Shown: one piece after another, positions 15,391 to 23,035 of the stretch
Numbering within the stretch: position 1 is the stretch's first letter
Layout of the letters: each line of letters starts with the position of its first letter
Assembly (NCBI GenBank): GCA_021160625.1
Contig: JAGHCE010000020.1
Coordinates: forward strand, 1-26,477
Source: Planctomycetota bacterium
GTDB lineage: Bacteria > Planctomycetota > DG-23 > SLPQ01
Direction: 5' to 3'
DNA: 26,477 nucleotides
Made by a program: the position numbers and the translations under genes
The notes under the pieces: generated by a model
The model's database searches: none
Told to the model about the DNA's origin: nothing
The model's input: only the letters and a program-made list of their open reading frames with translations

Positions 15391-16908
15391 CTACTTGAGC
15401 GTGATTTCCCCCACGTCGTACCATCCGTCATTGCGGGCCCCGTCGATGGCGATTTTGACGCGTGGCACGCCGGCGGCATCCGTTATGCCCACGAGAAGGC
15501 GGTAGACACCCGGCTGGAGCGTTTGCGGCAGGCGCCAGTCGGCGTGGATAGTGAAGGCGCCGGGGAGCCGGCCGCGGACCGTGCAGGAGGAGAACGTCTT
15601 CGACCAGGCGAGGTTACCGGAGGAGTCGGCGAGGGCGAGGGCCGGGTGGAAATCGTAGTAACAGGGGGCCACGCCGATGTTTTCCCATTCTATCGCAGCC
15701 GCAAGCGTGCCGCCGGGGGCAATCTCAGTAGGGAGTGTCACCGACCGCACGACGAAACGATAGCCGACCTTGAGGAGGAACTTCCTGACCTTGGGCAGGA
15801 GCTCGGCCGGTACTGGTCTGGACTTATTGTTGATGAAAGTGGCGTGGTGGTCGAGGGCCCACTTGAGGATATGGTCGATGTCCCAGCCGTCTTTTACCCA
15901 CTTGCGCATATCCCAGCAGGTCTCAAGCGCTACGGGGGCCCTCTTCCAGAGGTCCTCGACGCCGGCCTTCTCGATATTCTGCGGGTACATATTGCGCATA
16001 TGGCACCAGTTTTCGGAGTAGCCCCCCATATCGCCCCAGCAGTCAACGCGCCAGCCCATCGCCAGCCCGGCCGCGTGCACCATCCCAGGGGTGTAATCGA
16101 GCTGCATCACGAGCGGCGTGTCGGGGAAGGCGGCCTTCCAGGCATCGATAATCCGGAGGGCGTTTTCCTCGGTGGGCATCGCCAGGCCGCCTGTGTCCGA
16201 CATATGCCATTCGCCCCACAGGCCGATACTCCCGATGTCGACAAGGCATACACCGGGGTGGGCGTTGTACCTTCCCCCGAGGACCTTTATGAAGGCCAGG
16301 TGTTTTTCGAGGAAGACGGGGTCGTTGAAATCGGGGCTCTTGAAGGAGCCGTGCTGCCCGTGCTTGAACGTATGTATCCTGCAGCCGAGTCCTTCGAGGT
16401 ACGAAGGGGAAAACGTCCGCCGTGGGTTGGTGCCCGTTGTCATTACGCGAAATGCCAGGGTCTGGCCCGAGCGGGACGCCTTTTCGATATCGCCGTCGAG
16501 CACGGACCAGTCGTAGCGCCCGTCGCCCTTTTCGAAATCAGCCCAGTAATAGCGGATGTAGAAAACGCTCGACGGCAGGCCAGCGAGATTGGGGTCCTTG
16601 TCTGCGGCCTTGTAGAACGTCTGCCAGCCCATACCCGGGTTGGCGAACAGTTCGTCCGTCTCGGCGGGCCTGAACGACAACATCCGGGCGGCCTGCGGCG
16701 GGGCGTCTTCGGCGCGCGGCGGGTTTTCGCGGGAGGCAGGGGCCGTTTCGTTGTCGTGCGCCGCCGCCACCCCTTCCGCGGTGACGCTTTCAGGCCTTAC
16801 CGGCGGACCAAACAGCTGCCCGACCAGATAGGAAATGAGGTAAAAACCCGCGGCAATCGCAACAATGGTGACAATCGTGCGGACAGCCTGCCCCTGGGTC
16901 TTTTCCAT
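15391..16908 (-). CDS. Membrane-anchored DUF4832-type glycosidase-like protein
   Basis: This 505-residue protein has an N-terminal anchor (TIVTIVAIAAGFYLISYLVG, about 11-30) and a low-complexity P/A/E-rich linker to about 75. The NPGMGWQTFY segment (90-99) and a TIM-barrel-like body follow, and the C-terminus is a beta-sandwich (VTLPTEIAPGGTLAAAIEW...). The combination matches DUF4832 proteins, which resemble beta-galactosidase-type glycoside hydrolases. GLWGEWHMS (Glu233) is a candidate catalytic acid. It probably acts on an extracytoplasmic sugar polymer, but activity is inferred. AAAGGAGG precedes the ATG at 16908; an upstream in-frame start would put 37 non-signal residues before the anchor. 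It is followed by 146 bases with repeats and then by the HEAT operon on the same strand. Confidence 0.8.
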   Translation of the reverse strand: MEKTQGQAVRTIVTIVAIAAGFYLISYLVGQLFGPPVRPESVTAEGVAAAHDNETAPASRENPPRAEDAPPQAARMLSFRPAETDELFANPGMGWQTFYKAADKDPNLAGLPSSVFYIRYYWADFEKGDGRYDWSVLDGDIEKASRSGQTLAFRVMTTGTNPRRTFSPSYLEGLGCRIHTFKHGQHGSFKSPDFNDPVFLEKHLAFIKVLGGRYNAHPGVCLVDIGSIGLWGEWHMSDTGGLAMPTEENALRIIDAWKAAFPDTPLVMQLDYTPGMVHAAGLAMGWRVDCWGDMGGYSENWCHMRNMYPQNIEKAGVEDLWKRAPVALETCWDMRKWVKDGWDIDHILKWALDHHATFINNKSRPVPAELLPKVRKFLLKVGYRFVVRSVTLPTEIAPGGTLAAAIEWENIGVAPCYYDFHPALALADSSGNLAWSKTFSSCTVRGRLPGAFTIHADWRLPQTLQPGVYRLLVGITDAAGVPRVKIAIDGARNDGWYDVGEITLK

Positions 16909-16935
16909 TTCGCGCCTCCTTTCAGGGCAACACAA

Positions 16936-16964
16936 AGCATAGTGCCGTTCCCGCCTCGTTTCAG
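16936..16964 (-). promoter_or_regulatory. Possible promoter of the DUF4832 gene
   Basis: On the minus strand CTGAAA (16959-16964) and TATGCT (16936-16941) are spaced by 17 bases, close before the start codon. The match is moderate only. Confidence 0.35.
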
Positions 16965-17095
16965 CCGGGCCGACAGACAGTTTACCACGGGGATAGGTGT
17001 TATGCGAGTGGTATCCCACTGCTTTCGCCGGCTACGGTGTTGCGGGGATGGAGCCTGGTCCGGCAGGAAGAAGCTCCAAAAAAAACGCGGATTTT

Positions 17096-17124
17096 TTGAA
17101 TGGATCTTCGATGTGTGGTATAAT
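17096..17124 (+). promoter_or_regulatory. Strong extended -10 promoter of the secreted helical protein
   Basis: TTGAAT (17096-17101), a 17-base spacer and a perfect TATAAT (17119-17124) preceded by TGG make an extended -10 promoter. This is the best promoter in the window. Apart from it, the 16909-17286 gap holds only the opposing DUF4832 promoter and the leader described next. Confidence 0.8.
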
Positions 17125-17130
17125 GCATTA

Positions 17131-17286
17131 TGTTAAGTGCTATCGTCGGCGAGTCCGGCGGTTCGCAGAGGAGGGGCGAGTGTTTTTTCGCAGAGGCTGG
17201 GGATACCGGTGCGGAAAGGGGGTGATGGGCGAGCTTCCAATTGTGTTTGTCTGGGTGAAAAATTCCTCACAGAGGGGGAAAACGGA
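17131..17286 (+). promoter_or_regulatory. Long 5' leader of the secreted helical protein
   Basis: About 155 bases separate the predicted transcript start from the ATG. Just before the ribosome site (GAGGGGG, 17272-17278) lies a stem with arms TCTGGGTGA (17250-17258) and TCACAGA (17267-17273), one base bulged, loop AAAATTCC. No known riboswitch class is recognised. Confidence 0.35.
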
Positions 17287-18030
17287 ATGAAGGAAATGAA
17301 AATATTGGTAGTAGTTGCGTTGTTGCTGGCTTTTGCAGGGATTTCGCATGCTCTCGCCGACGAGGCGGGTGTGCTGGCCAAGATCGACGAGGCTACGAAG
17401 GCCGCAAAGGCCGACGCGGCCAAGGAAGCCCTGGATGCTGCAGGTGACCTGGTCGTCAAGGATATGGCCGATGGTGACGACTACTGCAAGGCTATGGGCC
17501 GGGCGGTCAAGGGCAGGGTATCCGCGCTGAAGACTCTCTATGTCGGTGACAAGAAGCCAAAGGGAACGGTAATCGAAGTCATCAAAATGCGCGTCACGGA
17601 CCTCTACGGCGCGATCATACCGGTCGCCCAGGGGAAAAACAAAGACGCCGCCGCCTACATCAAGGCCAAGGCTGCCGGAGCCCCGGAAGAGGCCAAGGGC
17701 AGGCTCGAAGCCGCCGCCGCCGCGATTGCCAAGGGTGAGAATGCCGCCCAACAGCTGAAGGTCGGCATCGCCGTGTCAATGATCGGGAAGACCCAGGCTC
17801 TCATTGGGAGCAAGGACTACAAGGCCGCGGCCTTCTGGGCCAACGAGGCCTCAAGGTACATCAAGGCCGACGCCGCGACATTGACCGGCGAAAGGGCCAT
17901 GCAGGTCAGCGAAGTAGGCGGCATCGCAAGGACGCTGTCTGAGGACCTCGCGAAAAGCATCCCGACCGAGCCCGAAGATATCGTTGAACTGATGGACAAT
18001 ATCCAGGAAATCTTCCTCGCCGAGAAGTAG
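17287..18030 (+). CDS. Secreted Ala/Lys-rich helical protein of unknown function
   Basis: This 247-residue protein has a clear signal peptide (MKEMKILVVVALLLAFAGIS, cleavage probably after SHALA). The mature part is almost entirely helix-forming and rich in Ala, Lys, Glu and Asp, with several repeated helical patterns (ATKAAKADAAKEALDAA; AAYIKAKAAGAPEEAKGR; AAAAIAKGENAAQQLKVG; KAAAFWANEASRYIKAD). It has one cysteine (CKAMGR). I cannot name a family; a periplasmic helical-bundle or TPR-like protein is the likeliest form. ATG at 17287 and ATG at 17296 are both possible starts; the first has GAGGGGG at better distance. A strong promoter, long leader and efficient terminator flank this single gene, so it is likely abundant. 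Confidence 0.8.
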   Translation: MKEMKILVVVALLLAFAGISHALADEAGVLAKIDEATKAAKADAAKEALDAAGDLVVKDMADGDDYCKAMGRAVKGRVSALKTLYVGDKKPKGTVIEVIKMRVTDLYGAIIPVAQGKNKDAAAYIKAKAAGAPEEAKGRLEAAAAAIAKGENAAQQLKVGIAVSMIGKTQALIGSKDYKAAAFWANEASRYIKADAATLTGERAMQVSEVGGIARTLSEDLAKSIPTEPEDIVELMDNIQEIFLAEK

Positions 18031-18074
18031 TGCGTTTCACGCGTCGCCTGATCTCAGGCGGCACAGGTTACAAG

Positions 18075-18111
18075 ACAAGGGGCGGCTCTTTTGCCGCCCC
18101 TTGTTCTTTTT
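18075..18111 (+). terminator. Rho-independent terminator
   Basis: A perfect 12-bp stem (ACAAGGGGCGGC with its complement at 18093-18104), loop TCTTTT, then TCTTTTT. It ends the transcript of the secreted helical protein and lies 40 bases from the convergent purD stop. Confidence 0.95.
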
Positions 18112-18151
18112 ACATACCGTACGCACGCGCCCTGCGGTGCCGCGCCGGGGT

Positions 18152-19426
18152 TCATGCGCGCCTTATCGCCCTGTCGGCGATATCGCTGCGGAAATGGGCT
18201 CCGTCGAAGTGTATGCGCCCGACGGCCTCATAGGCGCGTTCTTTCGCGGCGGCGATGGTATCCCCCAGGGCAGTCACGCCCAGAACACGGCCGCCGTTCG
18301 TGACGAGCTTGTCACCGGCAAGCGCCGTCCCGGCGTGGAAAACCTTGACGTCGCCGAGTGCCTCGGCCTCCTCGATGCCGGTTATCTCCTTGCCCTTTTC
18401 GTACTTGCCGGGGTAACCTCCTGATGCCATAACCACGCATACCGCCGGGCGCTCGTCCCACTCGATGGCGACGTCGGCCAGACTCCCGTCGATCACGGCC
18501 AGAATCGGCTCCATAATGTCGCTTTTCATCCGCATCAGGATGGGCTGCGTTTCCGGGTCGCCGAAGCGCACGTTGAACTCCAGAACCGAAGGCCCCTCCT
18601 CGGTAATCATAAGCCCCGCATAAAGAATCCCGCGATAGGGGCACCCGTTGCGATTTGACGCATAGGCCACGGGGACGAGGACATCGCGCTCTACCTGCCG
18701 CATAACGCGGTCGGTGACGACGGGGGCGGGCGAGTATGCGCCCATTCCGCCGGTGTTGGGGCCCTTGTCGCCATCGAAGGCCCTCTTGTGGTCCTGGCTC
18801 GATTCGAGGCTGAAGATTGCGTGCCCGTCCACGAATGCCAGGATGGAGGCTTCCTCGCCTGTGAGGCACTCCTCGATGATGACGCTGTCGCCGGCAGTGC
18901 CAAAGATACGCTCCTTCATAACGACGTCGATGGCCTCGTGCGCCTCTTCGATGGTCTTGCAGACGTAGACACCCTTGCCGGCGGCCAGGCCGCTGGCCTT
19001 TATGACTATGGGGGCGCCGGTCACCTCGGCGTAGTCCTTGGCGGCGGAGAGGTCGCTTAGAATCTTGAAGCGCGCGGTGGGAATCCCGGCGCTTTTCATA
19101 AGCATCTTCGAGTACGCCTTCGACCCTTCGAGATTGGCCGCGTGCTGCCTGGGCCCGAAGATTTTCAGGCCTTCCTCCTGGAACTTGTCGACGATCCCGG
19201 CGACAAGCGGCACCTCGGGGCCCACCACGGTAAGGTCAATCCCGGAGTCCTTCGCAAATCCAAGAAGCGAGGCGACGTCCCCGGCGGCGATGTCGATCGC
19301 TTCGGCCTCCTCGGCGATGCCGGCGTTACCCGGCGCCGAATACACCTTGCTGACGAGGGGGGACCGGGCTATCTTCCAGACGAGGGCGTGCTCACGCCCT
19401 CCACCTCCAACCACCAGGACCTTCAT
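18152..19426 (-). CDS. purD: Phosphoribosylamine-glycine ligase
   Basis: This is a 424-residue cytoplasmic ATP-grasp enzyme of purine synthesis, joining phosphoribosylamine and glycine to make GAR. VGGGGREHA (6-14) opens the protein, then PGNAG and VGPEVPLVAGI. The ATP-grasp core follows with VIKASGLAAGKGV, the DHKRAFDGDKGPNTGGMG glycine-rich loop and EFNVRFGDPETQ, which supplies metal ligands. Length is normal for PurD. AAGGAG lies before the ATG. It starts 51 bases after the transketolase gene on the same strand, so the two are probably co-transcribed. That links pentose phosphate supply with purine synthesis. Confidence 0.97.
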   Translation of the reverse strand: MKVLVVGGGGREHALVWKIARSPLVSKVYSAPGNAGIAEEAEAIDIAAGDVASLLGFAKDSGIDLTVVGPEVPLVAGIVDKFQEEGLKIFGPRQHAANLEGSKAYSKMLMKSAGIPTARFKILSDLSAAKDYAEVTGAPIVIKASGLAAGKGVYVCKTIEEAHEAIDVVMKERIFGTAGDSVIIEECLTGEEASILAFVDGHAIFSLESSQDHKRAFDGDKGPNTGGMGAYSPAPVVTDRVMRQVERDVLVPVAYASNRNGCPYRGILYAGLMITEEGPSVLEFNVRFGDPETQPILMRMKSDIMEPILAVIDGSLADVAIEWDERPAVCVVMASGGYPGKYEKGKEITGIEEAEALGDVKVFHAGTALAGDKLVTNGGRVLGVTALGDTIAAAKERAYEAVGRIHFDGAHFRSDIADRAIRRA

Positions 19427-19477
19427 CCAAGTGCTCCTTACGCTCCTTAGAAGAATGCCGCGCGGCCGCGGCTTCGT

Positions 19478-21412
19478 CTACTTCGCATCCTTGAGTTTCG
19501 CCTCTATGGCCTGTGCAACCGCCTCCGGGTCGATCCCGAGACGCCTCAATACCTCGTCGGGTTTGCCGGAGTCGGCGTATCGCGTAACTCCGAACCTGAC
19601 AAACCGCACCGCAAGCCCCTCTTCGGCCAAAAACTCCGCAACGACCGCTCCCAGGCCCGTGCGGACGTTGTGGTCCTCGTATGTCGCCACCACCTTCGCC
19701 CCGGCGGCCTTTCGCAGGACGTCCCGGTCGGGCACCGCCGGCGACGACATATTGACCACCGCCGCCCGGATACCCTTCTGGGCGAGTATCTCCCGAACCT
19801 CGATCGCCCTGGGCAGCATCGGCCCCATCGCGACGATGGAGACATCTGTCCCCTCGCGCACGAACGCGGCCTTGCCGTATTCAAATTCGTAGCCGTCGGC
19901 AAAAAACGGCGCACCATCCTCGCCGGTTACCGGCAGCATTTTCGTGCGCCCCATCGCGATGAGGAAGTTGCCCTCGTGGGCCGCGGCCCAGCGCACGGCG
20001 CGGTCGGTCTCGTTCGGGTCGGCCGGGACGATGACGTGAAAACCGAAGAGGCTCCTGAAGTTGCCCAGGTAATCGATGCACTGGTGGGTCTTGCCGTCCT
20101 CGCCGACGTTCGTGCCGCAGTGGGTGACCACAACCTTGAGGTTCGTGTGGTTGATGTCGTTGAGGCGGTGCTGGTTGAAAGCCTCGTCGGTGCCGAATAC
20201 GCCAAAGTCCGCCCAGAAGGTAAGTATGCCCTGGGTCGATACCGCTCCGGCCATCGTCGCCGTGTGGTGCTCGGTGATGCCCGACTGGATGAAGCTCTGC
20301 GGCTCGACCTCGGCGAACCACGTCGTGCGGACCGACGAGGCAAGGTCGCAGTCGAAAACCGCCATCCGGGCGCCGCGGCCGTCCTTGTTGACCTCGGCCA
20401 AGTCGCGAAGGGCATTGCCGAACGCGCCTCGGTTGTCGGTTTTCTCGTCGACACCGTAGGTGTGCGGCTTGCCGGTCCTGACCTTGATGGCGGGCAGGTG
20501 GGGCTCGACGTGCGTGCCGGGGACGAAGGCCGCACGCATCTTTTTGTACTTTTCGAGGTCGTTTTCGACGCCGAGTATCTCAAGCGCCCTGGTCAGGTCC
20601 TCCTCGGGAAGCGCCGCGCCGTGCCACTTTTCCGTGTTTTCCATAAACGCCACGCCCTTCGACATTACCGTCCGCGCGATAATGACGGCAGGCCCCTCGT
20701 CGCAGCAAACCGCCTCGCGAAGCGCCTCGTAGAGCTTGTCGAAGTCGTTGCCGTCGTCGATCTCTATAACGTGCCAGCCGGCGGCCCGGTACTGCGCGGC
20801 CACGTCCATCGGCATAACCTTGCGGGTGTCGCCTGATATCTGGAGATAGTTGCGGTCGACTATGGCCACCAGGTTGGCGAGATTGTACTTGGCCGCGAAA
20901 CGCTCGGCCTCGACTACCTGCCCCTTTTGCTGCTCGCCGTCGCCCATCACGACGAAGACGTTGAAATCCTCTGCGAGAAGCCTCGAAGACAAAGCAAAGC
21001 CGCACCCGGCTGAGAGTCCTTGGCCGAGGTTGCCGCTTGACCACTCAACGCCGGGCACCGTCCTCTCGACGTGCCCCTCGAACAGGGATCCCGCCTGCCT
21101 GAAGTGCGCCACCGCCTCGTCGACGTTGACGAATCCCAACCTCCCCAGGACCGAATAGACGCCCGGCGACGTGTGCCCGTGGGAGACGACAATGCGGTCG
21201 CGGGCCGGGTCGTGAATCCTCCCCGGCGCCACGTCGGCCAAGCTCCACAATAACAGGAACGCCTCAAGAGACGACATCGACCCGCCGGGATGCCCGCAGC
21301 CGGCCAGCGTCGTCATTTTCAGGATGTCCCCACGGCACAGCCGCGCAAGCTCTACAAGCTCGGATTTCGTTTCCCCGGAAAGCCTCTCTGCCTTAAAACC
21401 CTTCTCATTCAT
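19478..21412 (-). CDS. tkt: Transketolase
   Basis: This 644-residue full-length enzyme moves two-carbon ketol units between sugar phosphates in the pentose phosphate pathway, using thiamine diphosphate and Mg2+. Seen are the GHPGGS loop (40-45), HGHTSPGVYS (78-87), the ThDP/Mg motif GDGE (157-160) with Asn188 in VDRN, and the WHG histidine (264). SGITEHHTATMAGA holds catalytic Glu381. Both halves are fused in one chain, unlike split archaeal forms. The ATG at 21412 has a modest AGGGG site. Its promoter (21462-21490) lies between it and the divergent lipoprotein gene. Confidence 0.95.
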   Translation of the reverse strand: MNEKGFKAERLSGETKSELVELARLCRGDILKMTTLAGCGHPGGSMSSLEAFLLLWSLADVAPGRIHDPARDRIVVSHGHTSPGVYSVLGRLGFVNVDEAVAHFRQAGSLFEGHVERTVPGVEWSSGNLGQGLSAGCGFALSSRLLAEDFNVFVVMGDGEQQKGQVVEAERFAAKYNLANLVAIVDRNYLQISGDTRKVMPMDVAAQYRAAGWHVIEIDDGNDFDKLYEALREAVCCDEGPAVIIARTVMSKGVAFMENTEKWHGAALPEEDLTRALEILGVENDLEKYKKMRAAFVPGTHVEPHLPAIKVRTGKPHTYGVDEKTDNRGAFGNALRDLAEVNKDGRGARMAVFDCDLASSVRTTWFAEVEPQSFIQSGITEHHTATMAGAVSTQGILTFWADFGVFGTDEAFNQHRLNDINHTNLKVVVTHCGTNVGEDGKTHQCIDYLGNFRSLFGFHVIVPADPNETDRAVRWAAAHEGNFLIAMGRTKMLPVTGEDGAPFFADGYEFEYGKAAFVREGTDVSIVAMGPMLPRAIEVREILAQKGIRAAVVNMSSPAVPDRDVLRKAAGAKVVATYEDHNVRTGLGAVVAEFLAEEGLAVRFVRFGVTRYADSGKPDEVLRRLGIDPEAVAQAIEAKLKDAK

Positions 21413-21461
21413 CGTGTGCCCCTATAGAGTCTCAGTCAAATCCGCGACGACGTGGCCGGTC

Positions 21462-21490
21462 ATTCTATGAAAGGCCGCCCCCCGCGTCAA
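21462..21490 (-). promoter_or_regulatory. Promoter of the tkt-purD unit
   Basis: On the minus strand TTGACG (21485-21490) and TAGAAT (21462-21467) are spaced by exactly 17 bases, 50 bases before the start codon. Confidence 0.7.
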
Positions 21491-21517
21491 CGCCCGCATT
21501 GCAGGCAAGCCCAGTGC

Positions 21518-21600
21518 AGTGTGCGCCTTGCCGCACGGAAAACAGACTTGGGACGCGGCAAACGTAGGGCGCGGCTTGCCGCTGGCGAGGGATTGCAGGG
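21518..21600 (+). repeat. Degenerate module A palindromes
   Basis: TGTGCGCCTTGCCGCACG is an imperfect relative of the 2344-2359 palindrome. GTAGGGCGCGGCTTGCCGC, starting about 21564, keeps the GTAG foot. Both lie upstream of the full copy that follows. Confidence 0.55.
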
Positions 21601-21606
21601 GTACGC

Positions 21607-21846
21607 CGTGGCACACGCATCCGCCGTAGGGGCTAGGCACACCTCACCCGCGGAAGGTCAGGTGATTCCCGCAGACAACGTCCGCGAGCCCCCGCAACAG
21701 AAAGGGGTCGAAGACCCCCACTGGTGGACAAAATCGCCACGGCGCTCGCAAGCGGCCACCAGCGCCATAGTGCAGGAAGGGTGCGAAGCCTCCCCCCACA
21801 GCGAGAAAGGGTCAAAGCCCCTTACGGCAGGCGGGTCAAAGCTCCT
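21607..21846 (+). repeat. Mosaic intergenic repeat, copy 5 (A-B-C-D plus extra C)
   Basis: CGTGGCACAC leads into GTAGGGG, then CGCGGAAGGTCAG. Hairpin B is at 21670-21686, with loop AAC and one mismatch. Hairpin C is GGGGTC GAA GACCCC (21704-21718), with a T-A pair where the other copies have G-C. A diverged D palindrome follows (CTGGTGG to CCACCAG). Three further weak C-like elements (GTGCGAAGCC, GGTCAAAGCC, GGTCAAAGCT) follow at 21779-21845. Confidence 0.75.
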
Positions 21847-21873
21847 TGAAAACCTCCACGCTGCTCGTAAACT
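21846..21873 (+). promoter_or_regulatory. Putative promoter of the lipoprotein gene
   Basis: TTGAAA (21846-21851) and TAAACT (21868-21873) are spaced by 16 bases, 31 bases before the ATG. The -35 overlaps the end of the last C-like repeat. Confidence 0.4.
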
Positions 21874-21904
21874 GTGGAGACTCAAAACACAGGGAGTACG
21901 CCGT

Positions 21905-22747
21905 ATGAAAAGAGCACTTCTGATTCTGGCGGTCGCCGTCCTCGCGGCGGGCTGCCATCCGAGGACCACCGGCACGCCGCGCATCACGTACAAGAGCATC
22001 GACCGCGAGGCGCTCCTGGCGGCGTACAACCGGAATGCGGCCGCGATACGTTCTCTTTCGGCCGAGCTTGATATGACGATCCACTACGTCGACAACAACA
22101 AGGCCGCCAGGCGCGGCGTGAAGGCCTGGCTCGACCTTGAGAAGCCGGCGCATCTCTCCCTCAGGCACGATGCCCTCGGCCGGGAGCTTTTCTACGTGCT
22201 CTCGGACGGGCGAGGCTTCTGGATCGCCCTTGACGGGGCCCTTTCGGGTGAGGGAGACGTCGTTTACACCGGCTCTCTTGATGCACTCAAAGGCAACGAG
22301 TACCTCCTGCGCCCCGACCGGCTCCTCGATAGCTTGAGCCTGCCTGCCCTGCCGCCTGCAGGCACGGCCGTGACCGTTTTCGAGGAACACCGGGACAAGT
22401 ATATCTTTTCCTTTCTCGACGCATCGAGCGACCCCCGGCTCCTGGCGCGGGCGGTCTTCAGCCGTGTGGATCTCAGGCTCTGCGGGTACGAGATCTTCGA
22501 CACGTCGAGCCGCCTGGCGCTCGGCGTCGACTACGCGAGCTACAAGAGCCTCCCGCAGGCGGAAGTCCCCTGCCTGCTCGGCATCTCCTGGCCCCTCGAC
22601 GACGTCTCCGTTTCGGTGAAGGCCCGCCGCATCAAGATGGATCGAAAATTTTCCCCGAGGCTGTGGGAGTTCCGCTGGCGCTCTGGCGCACGAACGGTCA
22701 GCCTCACCGACCCCTCAACCGGGCCCACACTCGACGAAGACAAATAG
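21905..22747 (+). CDS. LolA/DUF4292-like outer-envelope lipoprotein
   Basis: This 280-residue lipoprotein has a signal peptide ending in the lipobox LAAGC, with Cys17 as the lipid-bearing residue. After it come an amphipathic helix (LLAAYNRNAAAIRSLSAELD) and beta-strands such as AWLDLEKPAHLSLRHD, LGRELFYVLSDGRGFWIAL and VTVFEEHRDKYIFSFLD. The pattern of alternating strands in an open barrel is that of LolA/LolB/DUF4292-type lipid-carrying proteins. Involvement in lipoprotein or lipid transport is therefore a reasonable guess only. AGGGAG precedes the ATG at 21905. In-frame codons upstream run through repeat copy 5 and are rejected. It is monocistronic, and no terminator of standard form follows. 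Confidence 0.78.
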   Translation: MKRALLILAVAVLAAGCHPRTTGTPRITYKSIDREALLAAYNRNAAAIRSLSAELDMTIHYVDNNKAARRGVKAWLDLEKPAHLSLRHDALGRELFYVLSDGRGFWIALDGALSGEGDVVYTGSLDALKGNEYLLRPDRLLDSLSLPALPPAGTAVTVFEEHRDKYIFSFLDASSDPRLLARAVFSRVDLRLCGYEIFDTSSRLALGVDYASYKSLPQAEVPCLLGISWPLDDVSVSVKARRIKMDRKFSPRLWEFRWRSGARTVSLTDPSTGPTLDEDK

Positions 22748-22811
22748 CAATAAATATAACGATGGCAGACGAGAATATCCGCTTTACGCATTAGGCAGGG
22801 GCTTGCTTCAC

Positions 22812-22858
22812 GCGGGGTAAACATCAGGTATTTGTCGCGTGGTCTAAAGTTTACCCGC
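22812..22858 (+). repeat. Inverted repeat after the lipoprotein gene
   Basis: GCGGGGTAAAC (22812-22822) and GTTTACCCGC (22849-22858) pair with one bulged G around 26 bases. It is not part of the mosaic family. It could be a weak terminator, an operator or a remnant. Confidence 0.5.
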
Positions 22859-22861
22859 TGT

Positions 22862-22960
22862 GGAGGGCCACCAGTGCCACACTGCCTTTGTAGGGGCGCT
22901 GGTTCACTTGTGCTCGATATCTCCTTGCTTGCGAGCGGGCGCAATAAATCGCGCCCCTAC
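22862..22960 (+). repeat. Module D remnant and facing GTAG palindromes (BIME-like)
   Basis: GGAGGGCCACCAGTGCCACA (module D) precedes GTAGGGGCGC (22890-22899), which is mirrored by GCGCCCCTAC (22951-22960). The right-hand element has its own stem, GGGCGC AATAAATC GCGCCC (22937-22956). The two GTAG feet form the outer ends. Confidence 0.78.
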
Positions 22961-22964
22961 TACA

Positions 22965-23035
22965 AAAGGTCAGGCAACTCCCGCGCGCAACGCGCGCGGC
23001 CCCCGCAGCAAAGAGGGGGCGAAGAACCCTCCAGA
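22965..23035 (+). repeat. Mosaic intergenic repeat, copy 6 (B-C)
   Basis: AAAGGTCAGGCAACTC leads to hairpin B with perfect arms CCGCGCGC/GCGCGCGG (22981-22988 and 22992-22999) around AAC. A C element (GAGGGGGCGAAGAACCCTC) follows. Confidence 0.8.

Noticed and set aside
15277..17136. A 619-codon open frame on the + strand
   Set aside because: It is antisense to the DUF4832 gene, which has a signal anchor, family motifs and AAAGGAGG. The + frame is histidine- and arginine-rich and runs into the repeats.
19670..20836. A 388-codon open frame antisense to transketolase
   Set aside because: The transketolase signature is complete on the other strand. The antisense frame has no ribosome site and shadow-like composition.
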